From contig NZ_JAEMNV010000007.1 of NCBI RefSeq assembly GCF_016482825.1, positions 62,001-126,000 of the forward strand: DNA of 64,000 nt, read 5' to 3'. Positions 15,764 through 24,428 of this stretch are shown one piece after another. The notes beneath the pieces were generated by a model. It had not been told where the DNA came from and did not search any database. It saw only the letters and a list, made by a program, of their open reading frames with translations. Origin of the DNA: Antrihabitans stalagmiti (GTDB lineage: Bacteria > Actinomycetota > Actinomycetes > Mycobacteriales > Mycobacteriaceae). The position numbers and the translations under genes are program-made. Positions within the stretch are counted from its first letter, which is position 1, and every line of letters begins with the position of its first letter.

Positions 15764-17245
15764 CTAGTAAGCGAACGAAAGTTGTTCGGGGGCATCGCTG
15801 TCGGAGCCCTGGCTGGTCTTCGAGTGCGCGTCGCGGGCGCTGGGGCCGGCGGCTATGTAGCGCTTGATCAAGTTGAACCAGACGACTGCAAGCACCGCAT
15901 AGATCAGCGTGAAGAGCACGAGAGACAGGAGCACGGTCCACGACGAGTGACCCGATACCGCGTCTCCCACTGTCAATCGAATCTGGTCGACGCCCGTCGG
16001 ATTGGGTGCAACAACCCATGGCTGCCGCCCCATCTCGGTGAAGATCCAGCCAGCGCTGTTGGCGAGAAACGGGGTAGGAATCGCGAGCAAGCTCAGCCAA
16101 GCAAACCAACGTTGATGCGGCACGCGGCCGCCTCGCGTCAACCAGAGTCCTGCGATGGCCATGGCCGCCGACCCGATTGCGAGGCCTATCATCAAACGGA
16201 ACGACCAGTAGGTCACGAACAGGTTCGGACGGTAATCGCCCTCCCCGAATTTCGAACTGTATTCTTGCTGAAGGTCATTGACGCCCTTCAAGTCCACACC
16301 GGAGAATTCGCCGTCGGCAAGCCAGGACAACACACCCGGAACTTCGATCAGATGTGTGACGCTGTCGCAGTTGTTGTGTGTGCCGATCGTCAGGATCGAG
16401 AATTTGGGATCAGTGCCGCTGTCGCACAACGATTCCGCTGAAGCCATCTTCATCGGTTGCTGATCGAACATCAGTTTTCCCTGCTTGTCCCCCGTGATCA
16501 CGAGGGCAATACCGGCGAGAACCACCACTCCCAGCGCGAGACGCGCGGCCGGACGCCACATCTTTCTGGCATCGGCAACCACATCCGGATCCGGCGTTGT
16601 CAGCGAGACCTTGCGACTGTTGCGGACCATCCACCAGCCGGCCACACCTGCGACGAAGGTGGCAGCGGTCAGGAACGCACCGGCGACGACGTGTGGAAAT
16701 GCTGCCAGGGCGGTGTTGTTGGTCAACAGCTCCCAGATCGAGGTCAATTCGGCGCGGCCCCGCTCAGGGTTGTACCGCGCGCCGACCGGATGTTGCATGA
16801 AGGAATTCGCAGCAATGATGAAAAAAGCCGATGCGTTGACGCCGATGGCGACGAGCCAGATGGTGGCCAGGTGAACAAGTTTCGGCAGCCTGTCCCAACC
16901 GAAGATCCACAGTCCGAGGAACGTCGATTCGAGAAAGAACGCCACTAGCCCTTCCAAGGCGAGTGGCGCACCGAAGACGTCGCCGACGAACCGCGAGTAC
17001 TCGCTCCAGTTCATCCCGAACTGGAACTCCTGCACGATCCCGGTGGCGACTCCGATCGCGAAGTTGATGAGGAACAGCTTTCCGAAGAACTTCGTCAGTC
17101 GGTACCACTGCTCGTTGCCGGTGATCACCCAGACTGTCTGCATGATCGCGATCAGTGGCGCAAGCCCGATCGTCAGAGGGACGAAAATGAAGTGGTAGAC
17201 GGTGGTGATACCGAACTGCCACCTCGCGAGATCCAAAGCGTCCAT
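15764..17245 (-). CDS. cydA: Cytochrome bd quinol oxidase subunit I
   Basis: 493 residues from ATG 17245 (GGAGTGGCA before it; a GTG at 17251 is less well placed). Heme ligands are visible: His18 (TVYHFIFVPL), His185 (AAFPHVVAGA) and Met352 (WSFRLMIG). The family block EMGRQPWVV is also present. The Q-loop region is short. This terminal oxidase reduces O2 at very low concentration, tolerates NO and sulfide, and does not pump protons, which fits the sulfide module 13 kb away. First gene of the cydABDC-KAS-KAS-kinase run. A possible DosR-like site lies 57 bp upstream. Confidence 0.96.
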   Translation of the reverse strand: MDALDLARWQFGITTVYHFIFVPLTIGLAPLIAIMQTVWVITGNEQWYRLTKFFGKLFLINFAIGVATGIVQEFQFGMNWSEYSRFVGDVFGAPLALEGLVAFFLESTFLGLWIFGWDRLPKLVHLATIWLVAIGVNASAFFIIAANSFMQHPVGARYNPERGRAELTSIWELLTNNTALAAFPHVVAGAFLTAATFVAGVAGWWMVRNSRKVSLTTPDPDVVADARKMWRPAARLALGVVVLAGIALVITGDKQGKLMFDQQPMKMASAESLCDSGTDPKFSILTIGTHNNCDSVTHLIEVPGVLSWLADGEFSGVDLKGVNDLQQEYSSKFGEGDYRPNLFVTYWSFRLMIGLAIGSAAMAIAGLWLTRGGRVPHQRWFAWLSLLAIPTPFLANSAGWIFTEMGRQPWVVAPNPTGVDQIRLTVGDAVSGHSSWTVLLSLVLFTLIYAVLAVVWFNLIKRYIAAGPSARDAHSKTSQGSDSDAPEQLSFAY

Positions 17246-17302
17246 TGCCACTCCAATGCGTAGGTTACGGCGAAACCTATCGACGGGTGCGCGGCCGTCG
17301 GG

Positions 17303-17316
17303 AGGGTCGAGGTCCC
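17303..17316. promoter_or_regulatory. Weak DosR-box-like site before cydA
   Basis: AGGGTCGAGGTCCC, 57 bp upstream of the cydA start codon. Read on the minus strand it begins GGGACCTCGACC, sharing the GGGACCT half with better sites, but its spacing is imperfect. A second imperfect palindrome, GGGCCGAGTGGCCC (17326-17339), lies beside it. Confidence 0.25.
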
Positions 17317-17358
17317 CATATTCGTGGGCCGAGTGGCCCTAGAGTCGCGTCGACAGCG

Positions 17359-18378
17359 TCACGGCACCAGTACGGCCGCACCGACGATTCGATCGCGTGC
17401 CAAGTCGGACAGTGCGTGATCCGCATGCGCGAGTGGATAGGCCGTCGTCGTGACGCGAACGTGATGATGGTTGACGAACTCGAAGAAGTGGGCGGTGTCC
17501 TCACGAGTATTCGAGGTGACCGACCGTATTTGCTTCTCGTAGAACAGGTGCCGCTGATAGTCGAGTACAGGGACGTCACTCAGGTGTATTCCCGCTATGG
17601 CGAGTGTCCCGCCGCGATCGAGGGATTCGAGCGCGGGCAGCACGAGATCGCCGACCGGGGCGAACAGAATCGCCGAATTCAGTTTCACCGGCGGGCGGTC
17701 CGCGGCACCCTGCACCGATGCCGCACCGAGTTCGAGCGCGAGAGCGCGCGCCTTTTCATCGCGAGTCATCACATGGACTTCGGCCCCGAGCGCGAGTGCC
17801 AGCTGAGCAGTGATGTGTGCGCTTCCCCCGAACCCGTAGATACCGAGGCGGCCCTGCGGCGGCAACTCGCAGCGCACCAACGATCGATAGCCGATGATGC
17901 CCGCGCAGAGCAACGGTGCCAGTTCTTGGTCGGAATACCCGCGCGGCAATCGATAGGCAAAACTTGCCGGCACGGTCGTGTACTCGGCGAACCCACCGTC
18001 GGCGTCCCACCCTGTGTATCGCGAACTCGGACAGAGGTTTTCGGCGTCGCGCCGACAATAGTGACAGTGGCCGCACGTTTCTCGCAACCACGCGATTCCC
18101 ACGCGATCGCCGACCGAAAAGCTCGTGTCCACATCATCGCCCACCTGCGAGACTTCGCCGACAACTTCGTGGCCTGGCACGACGCAGGCGCGGTGGACCG
18201 GCAAGTCGCCCTCGCTCACATGGAGGTCGGTCCTGCAGACACCGCACGCGATCACCCGAACCAGCAGCTCGCCCGGTGCTGGCGAAGGTCGCCGAATACG
18301 CACTCGAACGAGAGGTCCGGTGGGCATCGGGCCAGGACGCTGGACTTGCCATGCCGTCATCATGGGTTCGCTTGCCAT
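17359..18378 (-). CDS. Zinc-dependent alcohol dehydrogenase (AdhA-like)
   Basis: 339 residues of the medium-chain dehydrogenase family. Catalytic zinc ligands are in GVCRTDLH and GHEVVG. A structural-zinc Cys cluster [15 protein letters not shown] follows. The nucleotide-binding turn reads GFGGSAH. The sequence pattern is close to the AdhA (Rv1862) type. It should interconvert alcohols and aldehydes with NAD(P)H, perhaps supplying fatty alcohol or disposing of reducing power. A strong DosR-like site lies 58 bp upstream, overlapping the end of the flavodoxin gene. Confidence 0.9.
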   Translation of the reverse strand: MASEPMMTAWQVQRPGPMPTGPLVRVRIRRPSPAPGELLVRVIACGVCRTDLHVSEGDLPVHRACVVPGHEVVGEVSQVGDDVDTSFSVGDRVGIAWLRETCGHCHYCRRDAENLCPSSRYTGWDADGGFAEYTTVPASFAYRLPRGYSDQELAPLLCAGIIGYRSLVRCELPPQGRLGIYGFGGSAHITAQLALALGAEVHVMTRDEKARALALELGAASVQGAADRPPVKLNSAILFAPVGDLVLPALESLDRGGTLAIAGIHLSDVPVLDYQRHLFYEKQIRSVTSNTREDTAHFFEFVNHHHVRVTTTAYPLAHADHALSDLARDRIVGAAVLVP

Positions 18379-18436
18379 GGATCAACACTTGCTCGCGTCA
18401 CCCTCCGGCCACAGAGCTGATGGGTTGCTGCCCGTG

Positions 18437-18450
18437 GGGACCAAAGTCAT
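18437..18450. promoter_or_regulatory. DosR-box-like site before alcohol dehydrogenase
   Basis: GGGACCAAAGTCAT matches the DosR core GGGACTWWAGTCCC at 11 of 14 positions by eye. It is 58 bp before the start codon of the minus-strand dehydrogenase gene, a normal distance for DosR activation. Confidence 0.55.
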
Positions 18451-19016
18451 TCGACTTCCGCAGCGGACCGCCGCTGTCGTACGACGTCGAAAGGCTGCCA
18501 GCGAGGGACCGTATTCGCGATCTCGGTGGCCCAGCCACCGATCGCGAGCCAGTCCCTGAGATCCCCGTAACGTCCTCCTGCCGCGAGGTGCGCGATCCGC
18601 TCCTTGAATGTCATCGCACTGCGTTCGACGAGTCCGCCGAACGATCTGTAGTCGTGCGGCAGTACCGCTGCGCACAACGTGGCGATGTCGCGAGGAACAA
18701 CTGCTTTTGCTCGACGCCCTAGCGGTCCCCTCAGACCCGCGGTCGTTCCGACGCTGAACATCCACACGTCTATGTGCCGTATGGCCTCCTTGTTGCCGCG
18801 GACATAGTTCCGCGCCGCCGGCAGCCAGGCGCCGTCACGAACGGCACTTCCGAGAACGAGTGCTTCGTAGCTGCCAGGATCGGGCGCCGTACTCGCTCGG
18901 AATACATCGACATCGAACCCACCAGTGCGTAACTTGTCGGCGATGTAGTGCGCTACGTCGCCGGTCGAACCGTTCTCGGTGGCGTAAACGACGAGAACTC
19001 GGGTCGGAATGTCCAT
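18447..19016 (-). CDS. Flavodoxin-domain protein (HemG-like)
   Basis: 189 residues from ATG 19016 (GAAGGATTCC upstream). The FMN phosphate loop is VVYATENGSTGDVAHYIA at about residues 8-25, as in flavodoxins. The later VLGSAVRDGAWLPAARNYV block is typical of HemG, menaquinone-dependent protoporphyrinogen oxidase. True HemG acts in heme synthesis, but related flavodoxins of actinobacteria are of unknown role. It is divergent from the acyl-CoA synthetase gene and followed by the alcohol dehydrogenase, whose promoter overlaps its 3' end. Confidence 0.8.
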   Translation of the reverse strand: MDIPTRVLVVYATENGSTGDVAHYIADKLRTGGFDVDVFRASTAPDPGSYEALVLGSAVRDGAWLPAARNYVRGNKEAIRHIDVWMFSVGTTAGLRGPLGRRAKAVVPRDIATLCAAVLPHDYRSFGGLVERSAMTFKERIAHLAAGGRYGDLRDWLAIGGWATEIANTVPRWQPFDVVRQRRSAAEVE

Positions 19017-19145
19017 TACGGAATCCTTCGTACGGTTGAGGTCCGCGGCTGTCGAGGACGCTCGAAGCACATCTCACCGCGTGTCCTGTGTCGCCGAGCA
19101 GAGGCGGATGTCGCCCCGTGCGACAACTTTTGCCAGCCGCAGTTC

Positions 19146-19159
19146 GGGACGTTCGCGCT
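19146..19159. promoter_or_regulatory. Weak DosR-box-like site between flavodoxin and fadD genes
   Basis: GGGACGTTCGCGCT, 100 bp before the acyl-CoA synthetase ATG and 129 bp before the divergent flavodoxin start. The left half is good, the right half poor. Confidence 0.25.
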
Positions 19160-19202
19160 CGTACCGAGGACCAATTCCTCCGGTCGATCCCCGGGCCGCC
19201 TT

Positions 19203-19217
19203 CTAGTCTTCGACTAG
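19203..19217. repeat. Perfect inverted repeat upstream of fadD
   Basis: CTAGTC TTC GACTAG: two 6-bp arms with a 3-bp centre, 42 bp before the ATG at 19260. It could be an operator; it is unlike the DosR-like sites. Confidence 0.4.
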
Positions 19218-19259
19218 TCGGTGGCAAGTCCGGCAACGATCGCCGAAAAGGTATGGCAA

Positions 19260-21104
19260 ATGCGCGAATTCAACAGTCCTGCAAAGTTCTCCATTTCCCC
19301 CGACGCAACGGCGGTCGATGTCGTCTTCGATCACGGAGCGAACGATCCCGAAGCCGTCGTGTACAAACGACGCACCGAGCAACGTTGGATCGACGTGACC
19401 GCGGGTGAATTCGCCACCCAGGTCGAAGAAATCGCGAAAGGGCTTATCGCGACTGGTCTCGAGCCAGGTGACCGGGTGGCCCTCATGTCGAGCACGAGAT
19501 ACGAATGGCCGCTGATCGACTACTCGATCTGGGCGGCCGGCGGCGTCACGGTGCCTATCTACGAAACCTCGGCAGCCGAGCAAGTCGCATGGATCATGGA
19601 GGATTCCGAAGCGCGAATTCTGATCCTCGAGACACCTCGACACCGTGCGATCTTCGAATCCATAGTGCCTAGCCCCGCGAGAGTCGACCGGGTGTTCCAG
19701 ATCGACGACGGCGCGGTATCCGAACTCACCGCACTGGGCCGCGAGGTGGACGGCGATCGGATCCGCGAACGTGTCGCCACGTTACGTGCTGAGACCACAG
19801 CGACTTTGATCTACACATCCGGAACGACAGGTAGGCCCAAAGGCTGTGCGTTGACGCACGCCAATTTGCTCTCCGAAACCGCCGCGGTCCTCGAGACCAC
19901 CTTCGCCGGCCTCATGCAGCCAGGTAGAAGTTCGTTGCTGTTTCTTCCTATGGCACATGTCTTCGCACGTGCGGTCAGTCTTGCGGCTTTTACCTCGAAG
20001 GTAGCGATCGGTCATACGAGCGATACGAAGAATCTCGTGACGTTGTTCCAAGAGTTCGAGCCGGACTTCATTCTTTCTGTGCCCAGGGTATTCGAGAAGG
20101 TGTACAACGGTGCGCGGCAGAAGGCTCACGACGCAAGCCCGATCAAAGGCCGGATCTTCGATACCGCAACGGACGTTGCCGTCGCATGGAGCGAAGCCGA
20201 CGGCCGCGTGCACACCGGGCTCCGGATGAAACATCGGTTGTTCGACCGACTCGTCTACACCAAACTGAGGGCCGCGCTGGGTGGCAATTGCCAAGCTGCG
20301 ATATCCGGTGGCGCCCCACTGGGAGCTCGACTCGGACATTTCTATACCGGAATAGGCATTCCGGTATACGAAGGTTACGGTCTGACCGAAACGACAGCCG
20401 CAGTCACTTTGAACGTGCCTGGTTCACCGAAGATCGGCACGGTAGGTAAGCCGCTGCCGGGCAACGGGGTTCGCGTCGCAGACGACGGCGAGCTGCTCGT
20501 CCGCGGCGGCGTCGTCTTCCGCGGCTACTGGCACAACGACGCGGCGACGGCGGAATCGTTCGACGGCGGCTGGTTCCGCACCGGCGATCTCGGCGAAGTC
20601 GACGACGACGGATATGTCACGGTCACCGGGCGTAAGAAGGACATCATTGTCACCGCAGCAGGCAAGAATGTCGCGCCGGCCGGTTTGGAAGATTCGCTTC
20701 GAGCCCACCGATTGATCAGCCAGGCAATAGTAGTTGGCGACAAGCGCCCGTTCGTCGGTGCTCTGATCACTATCGACTCGGAAGTATTTCCACACTGGAA
20801 GGCCGAGAAGGGCAAGCCGGAATCGTTGTCCTTGGCCGAACTGACCGACGACACCGATCTCGCAACCGAAATCGAGAGCGCAGTGCAGCTCGCGAACAGT
20901 CGAGTCTCGAACGCGGAGGCAATAAAGACGTTTCGCGTTCTCGCAGTCGACTTCACCGAGGAGTCCGGTGAACTCACCCCCACGCTGAAGGTGAAGCGCA
21001 ACGTGGTCCAAAAGAACTTCGCGGCTGAAATCGAAGCACTCTACGGTGCAGATGCCAACCGATCCGACGTGTCCGCGAAGCGTAACTTTTCGACATCGCA
21101 GTAG
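19260..21104 (+). CDS. Long-chain acyl-CoA synthetase (FadD15-like)
   Basis: 614 residues from ATG 19260, preceded by AAAAGG. The frame is open to a GTG at 19221, but mycobacterial FadD15 also starts MRE and aligns from here. AMP-binding motifs are visible: [12 protein letters not shown], the GYGLTET block, and [16 protein letters not shown] followed by [15 protein letters not shown]. The Lys before the C-terminal KRN is the expected adenylation Lys. It activates fatty acids with ATP and CoA, feeding the wax ester synthases or beta-oxidation. Forty-three bases separate it from devR, so the two may share a transcript. Confidence 0.93.
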   Translation: MREFNSPAKFSISPDATAVDVVFDHGANDPEAVVYKRRTEQRWIDVTAGEFATQVEEIAKGLIATGLEPGDRVALMSSTRYEWPLIDYSIWAAGGVTVPIYETSAAEQVAWIMEDSEARILILETPRHRAIFESIVPSPARVDRVFQIDDGAVSELTALGREVDGDRIRERVATLRAETTATLIYTSGTTGRPKGCALTHANLLSETAAVLETTFAGLMQPGRSSLLFLPMAHVFARAVSLAAFTSKVAIGHTSDTKNLVTLFQEFEPDFILSVPRVFEKVYNGARQKAHDASPIKGRIFDTATDVAVAWSEADGRVHTGLRMKHRLFDRLVYTKLRAALGGNCQAAISGGAPLGARLGHFYTGIGIPVYEGYGLTETTAAVTLNVPGSPKIGTVGKPLPGNGVRVADDGELLVRGGVVFRGYWHNDAATAESFDGGWFRTGDLGEVDDDGYVTVTGRKKDIIVTAAGKNVAPAGLEDSLRAHRLISQAIVVGDKRPFVGALITIDSEVFPHWKAEKGKPESLSLAELTDDTDLATEIESAVQLANSRVSNAEAIKTFRVLAVDFTEESGELTPTLKVKRNVVQKNFAAEIEALYGADANRSDVSAKRNFSTSQ

Positions 21105-21147
21105 TAGTCTCGAATGTGCGCGTGAGCCGAAAAACAAAGGAACTCTC

Positions 21148-21783
21148 ATGATCAAGGTCTTTCTGGTCGACGACCATGAAGTTGTCCGTCGTGGCCTTGC
21201 GAACCTTCTGGAAGACGATCCGGAGCTCACGGTGATCGGCGAGGCCGGTACCGTGTCGCAGGCCCTCGCCCGAATCCCGGCGCTTCGCCCAGATGTCGCT
21301 GTTCTCGATCTGCAGTTACCTGACGGCAACGGGGTAGAACTGTGCCGCGAATTGTTGTCGCAGCTCCCGGATCTGCGGTGCCTCATGCTCACCTCCTTCA
21401 CCGACGAGCAGGCGATGCTCGACGCAATACTCGCCGGCGCCAGCGGCTACGTCGTGAAGGACATCCGCGGGATGGAACTCGCGAAGGCGGTGAAAGATGT
21501 CGGTGCCGGAAAGTCGTTGCTGGACAATCGGGCCGCAGCAACGCTGATGGCCAAGTTGCGTGCCAAGACAGACGAGCCGGGTCCACTCGCCGGGCTGACC
21601 GATCAGGAGCGAACGCTGCTCTCGCTGCTCGGCGAAGGACTGACCAACCGCCAGATCGCGGCGCGCATGTTCTTGGCCGAGAAGACTGTGAAGAACTATG
21701 TTTCACGACTGCTGGCCAAGTTGGGCATGGAGCGTCGTACGCAAGCGGCAGTCTTCGCCTCCAAGCTCGACGGTGAGGGCTGA
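21148..21783 (+). CDS. devR: DevR/DosR dormancy response regulator
   Basis: 211 residues from ATG 21148 (AAAGGAACTCTC upstream). The receiver domain has Asp8, Asp9, phospho-acceptor Asp54 (VLDLQLPDG), Thr82 and Lys104. The NarL-type helix-turn-helix (about residues 148-208) has Lys179, Lys182 and Asn183 in [16 protein letters not shown], and Thr198. Each falls at the same number as in M. tuberculosis DosR, where Lys179, Lys182 and Asn183 contact DNA. It should bind DosR-box palindromes and activate the hypoxia/NO regulon when phosphorylated by DevS-type kinases. It has no adjacent kinase gene; it follows fadD and faces the Rv2004c-type gene convergently. Confidence 0.96.
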   Translation: MIKVFLVDDHEVVRRGLANLLEDDPELTVIGEAGTVSQALARIPALRPDVAVLDLQLPDGNGVELCRELLSQLPDLRCLMLTSFTDEQAMLDAILAGASGYVVKDIRGMELAKAVKDVGAGKSLLDNRAAATLMAKLRAKTDEPGPLAGLTDQERTLLSLLGEGLTNRQIAARMFLAEKTVKNYVSRLLAKLGMERRTQAAVFASKLDGEG

Positions 21784-21812
21784 AGGCGGGTTCGCATCGG
21801 ATCGCATCCCGT

Positions 21813-23261
21813 TCAGATGGAGTTCCACCCTCCCGCTGCGGTGTCGACGGACGCCTCGACCGAGCCTGAGGTATCGACTGTGAGCAGACCGTGCAGGTCC
21901 GTGCTCGCCCGTTCGGCCATCGCGCTGGCCACCGCAACCGTTGCGTCGGAATCTCCACCCCGGCGCTGGGATATCCGTGCTGCTGCGATCCGAACAGGCG
22001 CCGTGCAGTGCATGACGATGTGAACGGCATCGGTCGCCAGTGCAAGTGCCGCAGCCTCGGCGACGCGCTCCGGATCCGTCCACGACGCGTCGATAATGAC
22101 CGATACGCCATTCTCCAGTTTTTCGCGTGCGCGTGCCAAGATCGACTTGTACACCAGGGCAACGGCTTCCGGCGAATACAGACCCTGCTCGAACGTTCCA
22201 GGCTCGCCGTCGATGACGCCAGCTGCCACGAGCTCTTTCCGCACTTTGTCGCTGGAGATGACCGTTGCGCCCACACGCTGTGCGAGCGCAGTGCTCACCG
22301 TCGACTTTCCGGTACCCGGTAGCCCACCCACGAGGCACAGGCGGACACAGGATCGCTTCAGGTGTGCGACTGCGAGCTCGAGGTGCGCTTCGGCGGCCTC
22401 GATCGACCGAATATCTCCTTGCGCACCACGAATACACTCGACCTTCGCGCGCACCAAAGCGCGATAGGCAACGTAGTGCCCGATCAGCGACGGTGGAACC
22501 GCGTCGCCTGCTGCGGCGAGATAGGCGCTCAGAAATGCCGTGGCCAGGTCTGGACGCCCTCGAAACTCCAGATCCATTGCCAGAAAGCAGACGTCGTCGA
22601 TACCGTCGACGAACCGCAGCGCGTCGTCGAAATCTAGACAATCGAGTGCTCGGGGTCCGTCCGGGAGGCAGAAGACGTCCTCGCAGATCAGATCGCCGTG
22701 ACCGTCGACGACCCGAGACTCGGCGATCCGGGCGGCGAACAAACTCTCACGTCCCGCAAGATAGGCCGTTGCCAGACGCTCGATCGTCGGCAGCAAATGG
22801 CGTGCGGGTACATCGGCCAGAGCCGCGATCTCCAGAAGGTTGGCCTCCCAACGCCTTTGGACGAAAGGCACCGTTCCCTGCCTGTCTATCTCGGAACTCC
22901 TGACCGCCGTCGCATGGAATGCAGCGATCCTGGCACTGAGATCCGTGAGCGCAGGTTCGACGTCTTCACCGCACGCAATCATGGTCGAAAGCCTGGTCTT
23001 CTCCGACATCCGACGCATGACGACTATCGGTTCGCTCGGACCACCCAAAGGATCGGATAGATGTCCGAGACCGAGATAGACATCGGCAGCCAAGCGTCGA
23101 TTCAAGTCGAGCTCACGTGCGCACGCCTGCTCTCGCAGTTCGACCGAACTGAAGTCGAGAAATGGCATGCGACAGGGTTTCTTGGCTTTGAGCGCACGGT
23201 CGCCGACCAATAGAACGATTCCGGTGTGGGTTTCGTGCAGCTCGGCATACAGTTCACTCAT
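21813..23261 (-). CDS. Fused aminoglycoside-phosphotransferase-like and P-loop kinase protein (Rv2004c type)
   Basis: 482 residues from ATG 23261 (MSELYAELHETHTG), overlapping the upstream acetyltransferase gene by 8 bp. The N-terminal half has phosphotransferase motifs: VVDGHGDLICEDVF (catalytic loop) and CLDFDDALRFVDGIDD (metal-binding). The C-terminal half is a P-loop kinase with Walker A GGLPGTGKST at about residue 315. The same fusion is Rv2004c of M. tuberculosis, a DosR-regulon gene of unknown substrate. Aminoglycoside modification is not implied. It resembles the free kinase at 8.8 kb in its second half. Confidence 0.88.
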   Translation of the reverse strand: MSELYAELHETHTGIVLLVGDRALKAKKPCRMPFLDFSSVELREQACARELDLNRRLAADVYLGLGHLSDPLGGPSEPIVVMRRMSEKTRLSTMIACGEDVEPALTDLSARIAAFHATAVRSSEIDRQGTVPFVQRRWEANLLEIAALADVPARHLLPTIERLATAYLAGRESLFAARIAESRVVDGHGDLICEDVFCLPDGPRALDCLDFDDALRFVDGIDDVCFLAMDLEFRGRPDLATAFLSAYLAAAGDAVPPSLIGHYVAYRALVRAKVECIRGAQGDIRSIEAAEAHLELAVAHLKRSCVRLCLVGGLPGTGKSTVSTALAQRVGATVISSDKVRKELVAAGVIDGEPGTFEQGLYSPEAVALVYKSILARAREKLENGVSVIIDASWTDPERVAEAAALALATDAVHIVMHCTAPVRIAAARISQRRGGDSDATVAVASAMAERASTDLHGLLTVDTSGSVEASVDTAAGGWNSI

Positions 23262-23766
23262 TCTCGAAACCACCATCGATGTCGATCTCGAGGTGCACGA
23301 CGCCGTAAGCTCGTGTGCGTTTGCAGCGCCAACCGAGGTCTTGAATCACCCGCAGCATCCTTGCGTTCTCAACCAGGACATCAGCCACGAAGCGACTGAT
23401 GTGGCGGCGGGACGCTTCCTGCTGCAATCTGCGGAGCAACGACGTGCCGACACCGAGCATCTGCTCTTTGTGCTCGACCACGATGGCGATATCGGCAGTC
23501 GTGAGGTCCTCTCGGACAACGAAATTCGCTACGCCGACCAACCGGTTGTCCACATACGCGCCGATGCCGAAGTGTTCGTCGTCAGACCTGGCGACGGACG
23601 TCGCAACCGGGCCCAACTTCTTCGGCGGCGGTGCGAAGAATCGCAAGTAGCTGTCGTACTGATCCAACGATGCGTAGAGGTCGAGTATCGCAGTGCTGTC
23701 CCCCGGTCCCAGTTCGCGCATCTCGACGCGGGTCCCGTCGAGGAGTCGAGCCTCGGTTGTCGTCAT
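23254..23766 (-). CDS. GNAT-family N-acetyltransferase (Pat-like)
   Basis: 170 residues from ATG 23766, with GAAGGAGG six bases upstream. The acetyl-CoA-binding segment EHKEQMLGVGTSLLRRLQ is at about residues 98-115. The SYLRFFAPPPKK block resembles the acetyltransferase domain of the mycobacterial lysine acetyltransferase Pat, which inactivates acyl-CoA synthetases, but here there is no cyclic-nucleotide domain. Its stop overlaps the Rv2004c-type gene by 8 bp. The FadD15-like enzyme 2 kb away is a possible target (inference). A DosR-like site lies 97 bp upstream. Confidence 0.8.
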   Translation of the reverse strand: MTTTEARLLDGTRVEMRELGPGDSTAILDLYASLDQYDSYLRFFAPPPKKLGPVATSVARSDDEHFGIGAYVDNRLVGVANFVVREDLTTADIAIVVEHKEQMLGVGTSLLRRLQQEASRRHISRFVADVLVENARMLRVIQDLGWRCKRTRAYGVVHLEIDIDGGFENE

Positions 23767-23863
23767 CACGCCTCCTTCTCGCCTACCGACGAGACATCGG
23801 TGTCCTCTCGAACTCTGCCGCATGCGGGCCCCGGGTTGCAGAGTCCGAAGCGTCATCGGGCGT

Positions 23864-23877
23864 GGGCCGAAGGTCCG
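23864..23877. promoter_or_regulatory. DosR-box-like site before GNAT/Rv2004c-type operon
   Basis: GGGCCGAAGGTCCG (reverse CGGACCTTCGGCCC), 97 bp before the acetyltransferase start. The reverse reading differs little from the common DosR form GGGACTTTCGGCCC. Confidence 0.5.
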
Positions 23878-24041
23878 ACCCGGAGTGCCCTTCGGCTCCA
23901 GCTCACGTCGTCGCATCCAATGTCGCGCAGGACTGCAGCGTCGCAAGTCAGTGCAGCCGAGGTCTTTCGCCTCTGCCCGTCGCGCCGGTCGTCGGCAATT
24001 GTTGAACGAACACAAAGCAGTGCGGAGATTCGAGGGTGGTC

Positions 24042-24400
24042 AAGTGATTTCGAAGTGGCGAGTGCGAGCCGTGGTAAGCGGCCCGACACACCTCGACGGC
24101 CTGTCGATCCGGCCGACAACGGGCACAGATCCGACCCTTGCGGCCGAACGACTCTGCACCCGGCTGCCTGCCGCGGATTCGCCGTTCGGCGATATTTATC
24201 TGGTCGCTACGCCGGTCGACGACGATGCGGACGATAGTTCCCGATGTGACTGGATGACGGAGCGCACACTCGTCTGCTCCGTTCACCGGAGAGGTGACGG
24301 GAAAAAGTGGGCACCCGGCGCCTGGGCACTGGCCTGCACACACCCGCGACTGCGGGCGGCCGTTCCTCTCCATCGATCCGAAGACCAGCACACCATCTGA
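24042..24400 (+). CDS. Doubtful small hypothetical protein
   Basis: A GTG at 24042 opens a 119-residue frame with high third-position GC and several Trp and Cys (SRCDWMTERTLVCSVHRRG, APGAWALACTHP). A weak site AGGGTGG lies 7-13 bases upstream. No family was recognised and there is no operon context; it may be a chance frame. Confidence 0.3.
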
Positions 24401-24428
24401 AGCATTGCGGCAGAACGCACTCGACGCC

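Larger units (their letters stand above)
23767..24428. other. 662-bp region with little clear coding
   Basis: Between the acetyltransferase start and the antiporter stop no well-supported gene was found. It holds the acetyltransferase ribosome site, a DosR-like site at 23864-23877, and one weak plus-strand frame at 24042-24400 listed separately. Long frames on the minus strand (23948-24583) overlap the antiporter gene and look like shadows. Confidence 0.5.

Noticed and set aside
14720-16441. A 573-residue plus-strand frame opposite cydB and cydA
   Set aside because: It lies antisense to two well-recognised genes, has no family match and has Arg/His/Gln-rich composition typical of a GC-rich shadow frame.
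21813-23261. Aminoglycoside resistance gene
   Set aside because: The phosphotransferase-like half is shared with Rv2004c-type proteins that are not known for resistance; the kinase fusion and context point to a stress role.
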